The notes under the pieces were generated by a model. The model did no database searches, had not been told where the DNA came from, and saw only the letters and a list, made by a program, of their open reading frames with translations. Positions 49,934 to 62,177 of a stretch of DNA of 64,000 nucleotides are shown here, piece by piece. The DNA is taken from NCBI GenBank assembly GCA_000720375.1, contig JOAA01000015.1:1-64000 (forward strand), read 5' to 3'. A program made the position numbers and the translations under genes. The stretch comes from Rhodococcus rhodnii. Its GTDB lineage: Bacteria > Actinomycetota > Actinomycetes > Mycobacteriales > Pseudonocardiaceae. The first letter of the stretch is position 1; the number at the start of each line of letters is the position of its first letter.

Positions 49934-51348
49934 CGCACCGACCGTCTCGGCCGCGACGGGCGCATCCGCCGCGCCGCCGTGAGCCGTCCGCTCCGCGCCC
50001 GCCGATGGAGGATCCGGCTCGTCGCGCGGCGCTGGACACGTTGCGCGCGGTGGGTGACCGTGACGCGTACGCGAACCTCGTGTTGCCGGGTTTGCTGCGC
50101 GACCGGCGGATCACCGGACGTGACGCGGCTCTGGCGACTGAGTTGGCGTACGGCACGTGCCGCGCGATGGGCTGGCTGGACCAGGTGATCGCGGAGTGCT
50201 CCGACCGTCCGCTGTCGCAAGTGGACAAGCAGCTGCTCGACGTGCTCCGGTTGGGCGCGTATCAACTGTTGCGCACCCGGATCCCACCGCACGCCGCCGT
50301 GTCGTCCACTGTGGATCTCGCTCGGCTCGATGTCGGTTCCCGGTTGGCCGGGTTCGCCAACGCGGTGCTGCGCAAGGTCGGCGAACGGTCCGAGGACGAG
50401 TGGGTCGAGGCGCTCGCGCCACCCTATATCGAAGATCCTATAGGATATTTGGCAACGGCGACCGCTCATCCGCGGTGGATCGCGCGTGCGTTCGCGGACT
50501 CGCTCGGCGACAAGGGCGACCGCCTGAAGGCCGCGCTGGAAGCCGACGACGACCGTCCGGCCGTGCACTTGGTCGCGCGGCCCGGCGAGATCACCGCCGA
50601 AGAACTCGCCGCGATCACCGGCGGCGATGTCGCGCCGTACTCGCCGTATGGCGTGCGGTTGGAGGCGGGCGCTGGCGATCCGTCCGATATGGAGCCCGTT
50701 CGCGAACGGTTCGCGGGTGTCCAAGACGAAGGCAGCCAGTTGTGCGCGATCGCGTTGACGCGGCCGACGCTCACCGGCTCCGACGAACGCTGGCTCGACT
50801 TGTGCGCGGGGCCGGGCGGCAAGGCGGCGATGCTCGGCGCGCTGGCCGGGTTGAGCGACGCGACGGTGGACGCCGTTGAAAAGGCGCCGCACCGCGCGAA
50901 GCTGATCGAGAACGCCACCGAGGGACAACCGGTGACGGTGCACGTCGCCGACGGTCGCGACACCGGGTTCAAGCCGGGCAGTTTCGACCGCGTGCTCGTG
51001 GACGCGCCGTGCACCGGGCTCGGTGCGTTGCGGCGCAGGCCCGAGGCGCGGTGGCGGCGTCAGCAATCGGACGTCGGCGATTTGACCAAACTCCAGCGCG
51101 AACTGCTGCTGTCGGCGATGGAACTGGTGCGGCCGGGCGGCGTGGTCGCGTACGTCGTGTGCTCGCCGCACCTGTCCGAGACCGTCGGTGTCGTCGGTGA
51201 CGTCGTTCGCCGGACCAAAGCGGAGCAATTGGACGCACGGGAGTTCTTCCCCGGCGTGCCCGATCTCGGTGACGGTCCCGACGTGCAGCTCTGGCCGCAC
51301 CTGCACGGCACGGACGCGATGTACTGCGCCATCATCCGAAGGATTTAG
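49930..51348 (+). CDS. rsmB: 16S rRNA (cytosine-5) methyltransferase, RsmB/Fmu type
   Basis: The 472-residue enzyme has an N-terminal NusB-like domain (about 35-165: [28 protein letters not shown], with [16 protein letters not shown]) and a C-terminal RsmB/NOP SAM domain: [43 protein letters not shown], and [17 protein letters not shown], holding the two catalytic Cys. It begins at TTG 49930, with a basic Pro-rich tail. The [11 protein letters not shown] segment is encoded by an AT-rich patch at 50424-50452. Confidence 0.93.
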   Translation: MTHRPSRPRRAHPPRRREPSAPRPPMEDPARRAALDTLRAVGDRDAYANLVLPGLLRDRRITGRDAALATELAYGTCRAMGWLDQVIAECSDRPLSQVDKQLLDVLRLGAYQLLRTRIPPHAAVSSTVDLARLDVGSRLAGFANAVLRKVGERSEDEWVEALAPPYIEDPIGYLATATAHPRWIARAFADSLGDKGDRLKAALEADDDRPAVHLVARPGEITAEELAAITGGDVAPYSPYGVRLEAGAGDPSDMEPVRERFAGVQDEGSQLCAIALTRPTLTGSDERWLDLCAGPGGKAAMLGALAGLSDATVDAVEKAPHRAKLIENATEGQPVTVHVADGRDTGFKPGSFDRVLVDAPCTGLGALRRRPEARWRRQQSDVGDLTKLQRELLLSAMELVRPGGVVAYVVCSPHLSETVGVVGDVVRRTKAEQLDAREFFPGVPDLGDGPDVQLWPHLHGTDAMYCAIIRRI

Positions 51349-51387
51349 GCAAGTACAGCGGGAGTCACCCGACGGCACCCCGTCCCG

Positions 51388-51418
51388 GTGAGCGTTCCGC
51401 GTAGTCCGGAACGCTCAC
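51388..51418. terminator. Bidirectional terminator between rsmB and the DUF3574 gene
   Basis: Perfect arms GTGAGCGTTCCG (51388-51399) and CGGAACGCTCAC (51407-51418) with a 7-base loop sit between two convergent stop codons. Confidence 0.75.
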
Positions 51419-51428
51419 GGGTTCGGCG

Positions 51429-51863
51429 TCAGAAGGAGACACGCTCGACGCTGTCCGCGCGCAGCACGGACTGCTGCTGGAACTGCGTCTTGTAGTCGGT
51501 GCGGATCTCTTCGATGTCGCGGTTGGCCGTCCGCTTGGTGTACGGGTACAGCAGGATCAGCACGTACGAGTCCTCTTTTCCGCCCATCCACTGGCCGTGC
51601 GCCTCGAGCCAGGTCAGGCCGTCCGGGAACGCGGGCGTGACCTCCTTGTCCACGAACTGCTCGAAATCGGCGGGCGTGATCACCGAGCCGTCCGGTTTGC
51701 TGCCGCCGAAGTACAGCTCTGTGCGCTTGTAGGACTCCCCAGGTGTCTTCTCGACCGTGTTGTCCACAGTGGCCGGCGCGGCGGTTCCGGCGGCGGTCAA
51801 CCCCAGCATCAGCGCGGTCACCATGCCGGCGATGGCGGTGCGTCGTGTCGTCATGCTCGGCAT
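51429..51863 (-). CDS. Secreted DUF3574 protein
   Basis: The 144-residue protein starts MPSMTTRRTAIAGMVTALML (or MTTRRTA from 51854), a signal peptide with a hydrophobic core to about residue 25. The rest (KRTELYFGGSKPDGSVITPADFEQFVDKEVTPAFPDGLTWLEAHGQW) matches DUF3574, a family of small secreted proteins of unknown function found in many bacteria. It is convergent with rsmB and stands alone. Confidence 0.75.
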   Translation of the reverse strand: MPSMTTRRTAIAGMVTALMLGLTAAGTAAPATVDNTVEKTPGESYKRTELYFGGSKPDGSVITPADFEQFVDKEVTPAFPDGLTWLEAHGQWMGGKEDSYVLILLYPYTKRTANRDIEEIRTDYKTQFQQQSVLRADSVERVSF

Positions 51864-51999
51864 TCAAGCGTTACCGGCGGGTGTTTGTCCGTGAATTTCG
51901 GGCGGCATCCGGACCCTGCGGACTGCCCGCTCGGGCAGGCCTGGCACACTGGCCGCCCTTCACACGGATTTTGCTTTGTCTTCTGGGGCGGAGAGACAC

Positions 52000-52371
52000 A
52001 TGCCGTTGTTCGCTGGTGGCCTGTTCAGCATCGTCGTGATGGGCCTCTGGATCTTCTGCCTCGTCGACGTGATCACCACGGTCGACGGGACCACCCGCAA
52101 CCTGCCCAAGATGGGCTGGCTGTTCATCGTGTTGCTGCTGCCGTTGATCGGCTCGATCCTGTGGCTGGTCGCCGGCCGTCCGGAACGGGTGGGCGGCGGC
52201 GGTGGCCAGTACCGTCAGGCACCGCCGAGCCGGTTCCCCGAGTACGACCGGCCGGGGCGTCACGTCGCGACCAATCCGGACGACGACGAGGAGTTCCTGC
52301 GCAAGTGCCGGGAACGCGCGGAGCAGCAGCGCAAGGACGCCAAGCAACGAGACCAGAAGGACGAGTCATAG
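52000..52371 (+). CDS. PLDc_N-type small membrane protein
   Basis: ATG 52000 after GGCGGAGAGA gives a 123-residue protein with two transmembrane helices (LFAGGLFSIVVMGLWIFCLVDVI and MGWLFIVLLLPLIGSILWLVAG), the N-terminal module found in phospholipase D-like proteins (PLDc_N), followed by a charged tail rich in Arg, Asp and Lys. The catalytic HKD domain is absent. Role unknown; possibly a regulatory or membrane-curving protein. Its 3' end overlaps the likely start of the next gene. Confidence 0.72.
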   Translation: MPLFAGGLFSIVVMGLWIFCLVDVITTVDGTTRNLPKMGWLFIVLLLPLIGSILWLVAGRPERVGGGGGQYRQAPPSRFPEYDRPGRHVATNPDDDEEFLRKCRERAEQQRKDAKQRDQKDES

Positions 52372-52886
52372 CCGTTCTGGGATTGGTCGCCGCCGCGTGC
52401 TTCGGCGTCGACCGCCGGTTGTCCGACGAGATCGCCCGGCCGGCCGCCGAGCGCGGCTGGCGGTTGGCGATCACGCTGACGCCGACGGCCGAGCGGTGGC
52501 TCAAGGCGTCCGGTGACTACAATCGGCTGACCGAGCTCACCGACTTGCCCGTGCGCAGCGAGTCCCGGTTGCCGGGCGAACCTCGCCCGCATCCGGACCC
52601 GGACACCTTCCTGTTCGTGCCCGCGAGTGCGAGCTCCACCGCCAAGTTGGCGCTTGGCATCGCTGACAACCAGGCGCTGACCGTGCTCTGCGAAGCGCTC
52701 GGCAATCCGCAGGTGCACGTGTCGGTGTGCCCGCAGTTGTCCGAGGCACAGGCTGGGCACCCGGCATGGCCGGGGCATCTGGCCACGTTGCGCGCGGCGG
52801 GCGCGTTGGTGACGCCGGTCTCATACGACCAACCGTGGACGACCGTGCTGGACGCCCTTCCGGTAGCCGGAACCCATCAACCATAG
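52305..52886 (+). CDS. Flavoprotein-like protein
   Basis: The frame reads IAVLGLVAAACFGVDRRL then AERGWRLAITLTPTAERWL, TFLFVPASASSTAKLALGIADNQALTVLCEAL and HPAWPGHLATLRAAGALVTPV, similar to flavoprotein (PF02441-like) proteins with a Rossmann-type FMN fold. The start is uncertain: GTG 52305, inside the end of the upstream gene, is the best upstream start, but TTG 52383 is closer to the family start. Length is 193 or 167 residues. Role unknown; it sits before rpe. Confidence 0.65.
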   Translation: MPGTRGAAAQGRQATRPEGRVIAVLGLVAAACFGVDRRLSDEIARPAAERGWRLAITLTPTAERWLKASGDYNRLTELTDLPVRSESRLPGEPRPHPDPDTFLFVPASASSTAKLALGIADNQALTVLCEALGNPQVHVSVCPQLSEAQAGHPAWPGHLATLRAAGALVTPVSYDQPWTTVLDALPVAGTHQP

Positions 52887-52895
52887 ACTTCGGGT

Positions 52896-53570
52896 GTGTC
52901 CGCAGAAACCATGATCGCGCCCAGCATCCTGTCCGCCGATTTCGCCCGCCTGGCTGACGAGCTGGCCGCCATCGTGGGCGCGGACTGGGTGCATGTCGAC
53001 GTGATGGACGCGCATTTCGTGCCCAACCTGACCTTGGGACTGCCCGTGGTCGAGGCGCTGCTGAAGGTGACCGACATCCCGATGGACTGTCACCTGATGA
53101 TCGACGACCCGGACCGCTGGGCCATCGGATACGCCGAGGCCGGAGCGCACAACGTCACCGTGCACGCCGAGGCGGCGGGAGATCCGGTCAAGCTCGCCAA
53201 GGACCTCAGGGCCGCGGGCGCCAAAGCTGGGCTGTCGATCAAGCCCGGTACCCCACTCGAGCCGTGGGTCGACGTGCTCAAGCACTACGACACCTTGCTG
53301 GTGATGTCGGTCGAACCCGGGTTCGGCGGGCAGTCGTTCATCCCGGAAGTGCTCGACAAGGTCCGCCAAGCGCGCCGGCTGGTCGACACCGGGCACCTGA
53401 ATGTCCTGGTCGAGATCGACGGGGGAATAAACAGCGACACGATCGACCTAGCAGCTGAAGCCGGTGTCGACTGCTTTGTCGCTGGGTCAGCGGTCTACAA
53501 CGCGGACGATCCCGGGAAAGCCATTTCGGCGCTGCGCGATCGTGCGGCGCGAATCAGGGGAGGAGCCTGA
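52896..53570 (+). CDS. rpe: Ribulose-phosphate 3-epimerase
   Basis: Rpe interconverts ribulose- and xylulose-5-phosphate in the pentose phosphate cycle. The TIM barrel has [35 protein letters not shown] with catalytic Asp and metal-binding His, [24 protein letters not shown] and [11 protein letters not shown]. The length of 224 residues is standard. GTG 52896. It is transcribed toward ribE (2-bp gap), so it is probably part of the riboflavin transcript and supplies ribulose-5-phosphate for it. Confidence 0.95.
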   Translation: MSAETMIAPSILSADFARLADELAAIVGADWVHVDVMDAHFVPNLTLGLPVVEALLKVTDIPMDCHLMIDDPDRWAIGYAEAGAHNVTVHAEAAGDPVKLAKDLRAAGAKAGLSIKPGTPLEPWVDVLKHYDTLLVMSVEPGFGGQSFIPEVLDKVRQARRLVDTGHLNVLVEIDGGINSDTIDLAAEAGVDCFVAGSAVYNADDPGKAISALRDRAARIRGGA

Positions 53571-53572
53571 GC

Positions 53573-54196
53573 ATGTTCACCGGGATCGTCGAGGAGCGCG
53601 GCCAGATTGTGGCTGTCGAGCCGTTGCCGGACGCGGCGCGGCTGACGGTCGCGGGCCCGCTGGTGACCTCTGATGCCAAACACGGGGACTCCATCGCGGT
53701 CAACGGCGTGTGCCTGACCGTCGTGGACGTCTCCGGGGGCGCGTTCACCGTCGATGTGGTGCACGAGACGCTGCTGCGCTCCAGCCTGGCCAAGGCGCAC
53801 GAGGGCGACCAGGTGAACCTCGAGCGCGCGATGGCGCTCGGTGACCGGCTCGGTGGGCACATCGTGCAAGGTCACGTGGACGGCACTGGCGTGTTCGTGT
53901 CGCGTGCCGAGGATGGGCTCACCACGTTCGAACTGCCGGCCGACTTGGCGAAGTACGTGGTCGAGAAGGGTTCGATCGCCATCGACGGGGTATCACTGAC
54001 GGTGGCGTCCGTCGCCGGCGACCGGTTCTCGGTCGCCCTGATCCCGACCACGTTGTCGCTGACCACGCTGGGTCTGCGGCAGCCGGGCGACGTGGTGAAC
54101 CTGGAAGTGGACGTGCTGGCCAAGTACGTCGAGCGACTTGCTGTGCCTCACATCGCGACGGCAACGGCGGCAGGGCAGGGCCACAATGGGCGCTAG
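53573..54196 (+). CDS. ribE: Riboflavin synthase alpha subunit
   Basis: RibE dismutates two 6,7-dimethyl-8-ribityllumazines to riboflavin. Two similar barrel domains: the first begins [16 protein letters not shown] and has the lumazine site [11 protein letters not shown]; the second has [23 protein letters not shown] and [16 protein letters not shown]. The length of 207 residues is standard. It directly precedes ribBA, with rpe directly before it. Confidence 0.95.
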   Translation: MFTGIVEERGQIVAVEPLPDAARLTVAGPLVTSDAKHGDSIAVNGVCLTVVDVSGGAFTVDVVHETLLRSSLAKAHEGDQVNLERAMALGDRLGGHIVQGHVDGTGVFVSRAEDGLTTFELPADLAKYVVEKGSIAIDGVSLTVASVAGDRFSVALIPTTLSLTTLGLRQPGDVVNLEVDVLAKYVERLAVPHIATATAAGQGHNGR

Positions 54197-54215
54197 TGGT
54201 TCTGAAGGAGGCGCC

Positions 54216-56439
<2,224 letters not shown>

Positions 56440-56457
56440 TCACTCCCCAGTTCTCTG

Positions 56458-56504
56458 AAACGCGCTGCGGCAGTGCACTGACATCGCACTGCCGCAGCGC
56501 GTTT
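56458..56504. terminator. Strong terminator ending the rib operon
   Basis: Two perfect 19-bp arms, AAACGCGCTGCGGCAGTGC (56458-56476) and its complement (56486-56504), enclose a 9-base loop, followed by GTCTTG. It is the longest perfect hairpin seen in the window. Confidence 0.85.
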
Positions 56505-56624
56505 GTCTTGCGCCACGATGCCTCGCCGCAGGACAACGCATGTCCACAGTGGCCGCTTCCGTCTGGCGGAGAAACATCCGAGCATAGACCGGATTTCTGT
56601 CTAATTGTGTCGCATTGTCACGCC

Positions 56625-56676
56625 TTGACGGTAAATACATCGGATCTCTAGCCTCGTTGGTGTCCTGTCATGACAG
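56625..56676 (+). promoter_or_regulatory. Possible promoter and operator before the GH95 gene
   Basis: TTGACG (56625-56630) and TAGCCT (56649-56654) with 18-bp spacing could be -35 and -10 boxes, in an AT-rich stretch. A perfect 12-bp palindrome CTGTCATGACAG (56665-56676) just after could bind a repressor; it lies 16 bases before the start. Confidence 0.45.
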
Positions 56677-56691
56677 CGAGGAATGACGAAC

Positions 56692-59600
56692 ATGCGCGTT
56701 CAACGAGGAACGGCCGTGGTCGCAGCAGTGGTCATGGCTTTATCCATGACCACGCTCGCTGCGGCCGCCACGGTGGCTGACGGTGCTTCCGGCCAACAAC
56801 CGCAATCGCCGCGGAACACCGGTTTGAAGCTTTGGTACGACGAACCCGCGACCGACTGGGAATCGCAGTCGCTGCCGATCGGCAACGGTGCGTTGGGCGC
56901 CAGCGTTTTCGGCGGCGTCCAGAACGAGCAACTGCAGTTCAACGAGAAGACCCTGTGGACCGGCGGTCCCGGTTCGCCCGGCTACGACTTCGGCAACTGG
57001 CGGTCCCCGCGGCCGGGCGCCATCAAACAGGTTCAGGACCGGATCAACGCCGAGGGACAGGTGGCGCCCGAGTGGGCCGCCGGTGTGCTCGGTCAGGGCA
57101 AGACAGGTTTTGGTGCGTACCAGACGTTCGGCGACGTACGCATCTCGCAGCCGCAAGCGCCGCCGGGCGTCACTGGTTATCGGCGCACGCTCGACATCGC
57201 CGACGCCGTTGCCGGAGTCACCTACGCGTCCGGCGGCGCGACGTTCACCCGCGAGTACTTCGCCTCCGCCCCCGACGGAGTCCTTGTGGGCCGCATCGGT
57301 GCCAGTCAGCCAGGCCGGATCGGTTTTACGATTTCCTATATCGCACCCGATAACCGATCGCGGTCCTCCAGCGCGCGCGACGGTCGGATCACGTTCGCCG
57401 GCAACCTGCACGACAACGGCATGCGGTTCGAGTCGCAGCTGCAAGTCCGCAACGAAGGCGGCACGCGCACGGACAACCCCGATGGAACAGTCACCGTCAG
57501 CGGCGCCAACGCGGTCACTCTCGTGCTAGCGGCTGGCACGAACTACTCGGACGTCTACCCGACCTACCGGTCGGTTGACCCGCACGATGCCGTCACGCGA
57601 CGCGTCGACGCTGCGGCCGCGAAGTCGTTCGCGGCGTTGCGGGACGCACACGTTCGCGACCACCGCAGCTTGTTCGATCGTGTGACGCTCGACGTCGGTC
57701 AAGACCTGCCGGACATGCCGACGGACGAACTGCTGCGCGCTTACCGGGGAACGGCATTGCCGCCCGAGGCGCGCAAGTCGTTGGAGGTCATGCATTTCCA
57801 GTACGGCCGATACTTGCTTATCGCGTCGTCGCGGGCCGGTTCGTTGCCCGCGAACCTGCAGGGCGTGTGGAACAACTCGACGTCACCGCCGTGGAGCGCG
57901 GACTACCACGTCAACATCAATCTGCAGATGAACTACTGGCCCGCGGAGACCACGAACCTCTCGGAGACCACTGAGCCGTTCTTCGACTACGTGGACTCGA
58001 TGGTCGCCCCGGGACGCAAGACCGCGCAGGAGATGTTCGGCAACGACGGCTGGGTGGTGCACAACGAAACCAACCCGTTCGGGTTCACCGGTGTACACAA
58101 TTGGGCGACTGCGTTCTGGTTCCCCGAGGCCGGAGCGTGGCTCGCGCAGCACTATTACGAGCACTACCTGTTCACGCGCGACGATGCGTTCCTGCGCAAC
58201 CGCGCGTACCCGATGATGAAGTCGTTGGCCGAGTTCTGGATCGACGAACTGGTCGCCGATCCGCGAGACGGCAAGCTGGTCGTCACACCGAGCTTCTCCC
58301 CGGAGCAAGGACCGTTCTCAGCGGGTGCGGCGATGTCCCAGCAGATCGTGTGGGACCTGTTCACCAGCACCGCCGAAGCCGCGAACACCCTGGGCGACCA
58401 GGCATTCGCGACACAGGCACGGGACGTGCTCAACCGGCTGGATCCTGGTCTGCGGATCGGCCGATGGGGACAGTTGCAGGAGTGGAAGCAGGACTGGGAC
58501 GACCCGAACAACGACCACCGGCACGTCTCGCACCTGTTCGCATTGCACCCCGGCAGGCAGATCACGCCGCAGCAGAACCCGGACCTCGTCGCGGCCGCGG
58601 AGAAGTCGTTGACCGCGCGCGGTGACGGCGGAACCGGCTGGAGCAAGGCGTGGAAGATCAACTTCTGGGCTCGGCTGCTGGACGGCAACCACTCGCACCT
58701 CATGTTGGAGGAGCTGCTGAAGAGCAGCACCTTGGACAACCTGTGGGACACCCACCCGCCGTTCCAGATCGACGGCAACTTCGGCGCGACCGCCGGTGTC
58801 GCGGAGATGCTCTTGCAGAGCCACCGTGGCGTCATCGACGTGCTGCCCGCCGCACCGGATTTCTGGGACACCGGCTCCGTTCGCGGACTGCGGGCGCGCG
58901 GTGACGTCACCGTCGACACCGACTGGGTGGGCGGCGTTCCGACGCGCGTCACGCTCAAGCCAGGGCGCGCCGGACAGCTCAAGGTCGCCAGCGAGATGTT
59001 CGCCGGGCGCTACCGATTGGTCGACAACCAGACGGGTCGGGATGTGCCGCATCAGCGCGCTGGCAAGGAGATCGCCTTCACCGCGGTCGCCGGCAGCACG
59101 TACGTCGCTGTTGCGGACATCGCGATCGCGGTTGACGCGCCTGAGCGAGTCGTCGCCGGAACGCCGTTCGACGCGAAGGTGACGGTGACCGGCATCGGCG
59201 GACCGGTCCCGGAATCGCAGTTGGCGATGACGTTGCCCGCGGGATGGACGGCCACACCGGCGAACCAGCGTGTGTCTACCATCCGGGTTGGACAGTCCAG
59301 AACGTACACGTTCACCGTCGCACCTTCGGGTAGCGCGGCTCGGTATCAAGGTTTACGGGCCGAGCTCAGTGGTAGAGGCGTGCACGCGTCGGGCGTGACG
59401 TTGGTGCGGATCGATCCGTTGCCGCCGTGCGCGATCCCGTCACCGAACGGGCCGATCGTCGCGTGGGACCCGGTGTCAGGAACCGTCGTTGACGACAAGT
59501 CGGCGTTCAACCGCGATGCGACCGTTGACGGCACGGCGTCATATGACGCGTCGGCGCCAACGGGGTCTGGTCTCGTGCTGAACGGGTCGTTCCTGCGCAC

Positions 59601-60060
59601 GGCGAACACGTCACTTGGCTTTATGCGCGAGGCGACGTTCGCCGCCGAAGTGAAAGTCGACGGATCGGGGTCGTATCGGCGGCTGTTCGATTTCCAGCCG
59701 AGCGGCGATCCGGGGAACGACGGCGTACTGATCGACCTCACGCCGTCGAACAACGTGCGGTTCATCGGCTCCAAGCAAAACGTGACGACGAACGCCGTCG
59801 TGCCAACCGGGCGGTACGTCGACCTCGTGATCACCATGACCGACAGCGGCCAGATCGACGTGTACGTCGACGGCGCACGAGTCGGCGGTGCGACGGTTCC
59901 GGACGACGGCATCAACGGCTGCGCGACCCGGCAGTTGAGATTCGCCGTCGACCAGAACGGCGGTCAACGGCTGACCGGGGCGGTCGACCGAGCGGCGATT
60001 TTCGCCGACGCCCTCACCGCGGCCGAAGTCCCCACCTGGCGCACCCGCGCCTTCGGCTGA
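56692..60060 (+). CDS. Secreted GH95 alpha-L-fucosidase with NEW3 and LamG-like domains
   Basis: From ATG 56692 the protein has 1122 residues: a signal peptide (VVAAVVMALSMTTLAAAATV), the GH95 N-terminal domain (GLKLWYDEPATDWESQSLPIGNGALGASVFGG), and the (alpha/alpha)6 barrel with NINLQMNYWPAETTNLSE, carrying the Asn pair of the active site, GWSKAWKINFWARLLDGNH and FQIDGNFGATAGVAEM with the catalytic Asp. A NEW3-type domain (about 810-890) and a LamG-like lectin domain (about 925-1120) follow. It cleaves alpha-1,2-fucosyl or related galactosyl residues outside the cell. An upstream ATG at 56683 is badly spaced from GCGAGGA. Confidence 0.92.
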   Translation: MRVQRGTAVVAAVVMALSMTTLAAAATVADGASGQQPQSPRNTGLKLWYDEPATDWESQSLPIGNGALGASVFGGVQNEQLQFNEKTLWTGGPGSPGYDFGNWRSPRPGAIKQVQDRINAEGQVAPEWAAGVLGQGKTGFGAYQTFGDVRISQPQAPPGVTGYRRTLDIADAVAGVTYASGGATFTREYFASAPDGVLVGRIGASQPGRIGFTISYIAPDNRSRSSSARDGRITFAGNLHDNGMRFESQLQVRNEGGTRTDNPDGTVTVSGANAVTLVLAAGTNYSDVYPTYRSVDPHDAVTRRVDAAAAKSFAALRDAHVRDHRSLFDRVTLDVGQDLPDMPTDELLRAYRGTALPPEARKSLEVMHFQYGRYLLIASSRAGSLPANLQGVWNNSTSPPWSADYHVNINLQMNYWPAETTNLSETTEPFFDYVDSMVAPGRKTAQEMFGNDGWVVHNETNPFGFTGVHNWATAFWFPEAGAWLAQHYYEHYLFTRDDAFLRNRAYPMMKSLAEFWIDELVADPRDGKLVVTPSFSPEQGPFSAGAAMSQQIVWDLFTSTAEAANTLGDQAFATQARDVLNRLDPGLRIGRWGQLQEWKQDWDDPNNDHRHVSHLFALHPGRQITPQQNPDLVAAAEKSLTARGDGGTGWSKAWKINFWARLLDGNHSHLMLEELLKSSTLDNLWDTHPPFQIDGNFGATAGVAEMLLQSHRGVIDVLPAAPDFWDTGSVRGLRARGDVTVDTDWVGGVPTRVTLKPGRAGQLKVASEMFAGRYRLVDNQTGRDVPHQRAGKEIAFTAVAGSTYVAVADIAIAVDAPERVVAGTPFDAKVTVTGIGGPVPESQLAMTLPAGWTATPANQRVSTIRVGQSRTYTFTVAPSGSAARYQGLRAELSGRGVHASGVTLVRIDPLPPCAIPSPNGPIVAWDPVSGTVVDDKSAFNRDATVDGTASYDASAPTGSGLVLNGSFLRTANTSLGFMREATFAAEVKVDGSGSYRRLFDFQPSGDPGNDGVLIDLTPSNNVRFIGSKQNVTTNAVVPTGRYVDLVITMTDSGQIDVYVDGARVGGATVPDDGINGCATRQLRFAVDQNGGQRLTGAVDRAAIFADALTAAEVPTWRTRAFG

Positions 60061-60446
60061 CCGCCCACCCAGTGTTGACCGCTCATACAGGTGCTGACAG
60101 GCCAAAACAGGTTGTGTCAGACCCCGCGGTTACTTTGGCCTGACGGGGGAGCCTTCGATGTCGGTTATTGGCGCGAGGGCTCTCCTGGTCGGGGCCGTGG
60201 CCTGGGTTCAGCGGCGGTGAACTGTCGGCGGGTGGCGCAGGGAGTGGTCGAGGAGCTAGGCGGCTAGAAGGTTGGCGCAGGGCGTCGGTGTTGCCGGGTG
60301 GTGATTTCGGGCGGCGGGCAGCTCAGCGGTTCGGCGACGATCATCAACTTGAGGCCTTGACCGGCGCCGATGGTTCAGGTGCGCCTAGTCCAGCTGAAGA
60401 TCGTTGCTCGCCTCGCAGGGCGAGTGCAGACCCGAACCCGGTCGGG
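60061..60446. other. Gene-free stretch after the GH95 gene
   Basis: No convincing gene is visible. A frame at 60168-60464 (plus) is unsupported by any recognisable family. The short inverted repeat CAGGCCAAA (60098-60106) / TTTGGCCTG (60134-60142) could be a weak terminator. Low-complexity GC-rich sequence follows to the end of the minus-strand hydrolase gene. Confidence 0.4.
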
Positions 60447-61199
60447 TCAGCTCAGCAGGTCTGAGATCAGCTTGACCATCGCGCCTGGGTCCTCGACGTG
60501 CGCGTTGTGGCCGAGGCCGGGCAGCACGATGGCGTTCGGGTCGACTTCCCGGACCTGCTCGGGGCTGCACATCTGGTCCTGCTCACCCACGGCGAGCACG
60601 GTCTCCGCCTGACTCGCGGCCAACAACCCGGGCACATCGGGACGCCCCACGGCGAAAGTCTTCGGGTCACACGCCAACCGCCACCCATCGGGCGTGCCGA
60701 CCAGGCCGAAGTCCACGCGCGGGTCCTCCACGTCGACCAGGCCGCCGAGACCGGACACCTTCAGGTACCGTTCCGCGGCTTCGGTCCGGCCGAGGTACAG
60801 CTTGTTCGGACGCTCGGCGTACGACTTCGCACCCGACAATTCCGCCGCCGACCACGCGACCTTGATGCCCAGGCCGCATGCGCGGTCGACGGAGCCGCCG
60901 AACCAGCCGCTGGCCAACGTCAGTCCGAGCACGCCACCCAGCGAATGGCCGAGGACGACCACGTGCTCCTCGTCTTCGATCAGTTCGGCCAGTGCCGCCG
61001 CCATATGCCCGAAGGTGTAGCGCGGCAATCCAGCCGACCCGCCGTGACCAGGCAAGTCTGGAGTGATCCAGCGACACGGACCGTTCGCGAGCTGTTCGTG
61101 CACGCCGTGCCAGACGTCACCCGTGGCGCCCAAACCGTGCAACAGCAACACCGCAGCGTCGCCGGAACCGCCTCGCTGTACCCTCAGCCGGTCTCCCAT
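60447..61199 (-). CDS. Alpha/beta hydrolase
   Basis: The 250-residue hydrolase has the oxyanion-hole motif LLLHGLGATGDVWHG, the nucleophile elbow VVLGHSLGGVLGLTLA (Ser in GHSLGG, about 84-89), a probable catalytic Asp near VLAVGEQDQM and the catalytic His in LPGLGHNAHVEDP. It resembles non-specific carboxylesterase/lactonase-type proteins. Substrate unknown. It starts 30 bp after the next minus-strand gene (61230), so the two may be cotranscribed. Confidence 0.82.
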   Translation of the reverse strand: MGDRLRVQRGGSGDAAVLLLHGLGATGDVWHGVHEQLANGPCRWITPDLPGHGGSAGLPRYTFGHMAAALAELIEDEEHVVVLGHSLGGVLGLTLASGWFGGSVDRACGLGIKVAWSAAELSGAKSYAERPNKLYLGRTEAAERYLKVSGLGGLVDVEDPRVDFGLVGTPDGWRLACDPKTFAVGRPDVPGLLAASQAETVLAVGEQDQMCSPEQVREVDPNAIVLPGLGHNAHVEDPGAMVKLISDLLS

Positions 61200-61229
61200 C
61201 CGACGAATTTTGCCACAGCGGGAGTTGCG

Positions 61230-62117
61230 CTAGGGCGAGGGGAACCACTCGGAGGTCACGACCGGCCGCTCGGGTTTCCATCCGGTCGCCTCGGTCAGCT
61301 TGGTGGACACGACCCGCTGCGAGCGCGCGAGGATCTTCAAGAACCCGAACGTGATCGGCACAGTCCGTGCTTTGCGGGCGCCCGCCGCGGCCGCGACGAC
61401 CGCGCCGAACTCCCGCTTGCGCAGCGGAGTGGCGCCGACGTTGTACACGCCGCTGGGCGCGGACAACGCTGCGACGACGGCCGATCCGACATCGGAGGGG
61501 TGGATCGGCGTGATCCAGCCCGAAGCCGAGCCGAAGTAGGACGGGCCCAATCCACGGGCGCCTTTGACGATCCATCGCGTCAGCGGTTCGTCGCCGTGCA
61601 CATTCGCGATTCGCAACCGAACCGCGATCCGGCCGTCTCGCGCGAAGCCGGCGACGGTGTCGTGCGCGATCAGCGAAGTCTGCGGCGGCCCGACCGGAAG
61701 GACCGGGGCGTTCTCGTCCAGTTCACGGTCGCCGCCGTCGGCGTACGCCAGCGCAACCCCTTCCTGAACGAGGATTCCGACGTCAGCCGCAGTCGCTGCC
61801 CGCACCAACGCTTTGCTGCCCTCGATCCGGATGCGTCCGTTCTCCGCCCATGAGGACGACCGGATCAGCTTGCCCCCAACGGGAACCCGCGTCGCCAGGT
61901 TCACAACGGCGTCGTGCCCGTTCAGCGCGTCGATCAACTGCTCGACGTCGAACAAGTCCGCGACTACCGGTGAAGCACCGAGTTTCTTGACTGCAACCGC
62001 ACGATCTTCGTTACGCGCCAAGCCTGTCACCCGATGCCCCGCCGCAATCAGCTGCGGTACCGCGAAACTGCCCAGCGTCCCAGTCGATCCGATCACGAGA
62101 ACTCGCACGACCGTCAT
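61230..62117 (-). CDS. NAD(P)-binding SDR/NmrA-like oxidoreductase
   Basis: The 295-residue protein begins VVRVLVIGSTGTLGSFAVPQL, the Rossmann glycine motif GxxGxxG, then LARNEDRAVAVKKLGASPVVADLFDVEQLIDALNGHDAVVNLAT, typical of atypical/extended short-chain dehydrogenases and NmrA-like regulators. The YxxxK pair is not obvious. HPSDVGSAVVAALS in the C-terminal half fits extended SDRs. Role unknown. It lies next to the alpha/beta hydrolase. Confidence 0.8.
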   Translation of the reverse strand: MTVVRVLVIGSTGTLGSFAVPQLIAAGHRVTGLARNEDRAVAVKKLGASPVVADLFDVEQLIDALNGHDAVVNLATRVPVGGKLIRSSSWAENGRIRIEGSKALVRAATAADVGILVQEGVALAYADGGDRELDENAPVLPVGPPQTSLIAHDTVAGFARDGRIAVRLRIANVHGDEPLTRWIVKGARGLGPSYFGSASGWITPIHPSDVGSAVVAALSAPSGVYNVGATPLRKREFGAVVAAAAGARKARTVPITFGFLKILARSQRVVSTKLTEATGWKPERPVVTSEWFPSP

Positions 62118-62177
62118 CCCTTCACACGGCGACTGTCGCGCCCATGGTGCAGCAGCGGCCCCTGTCCAAGCGGTGAG

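Noticed and set aside
60168..60464. 98-codon frame after the GH95 gene
   Set aside because: Low-complexity GC-rich composition and no family; overlaps the hydrolase gene end.
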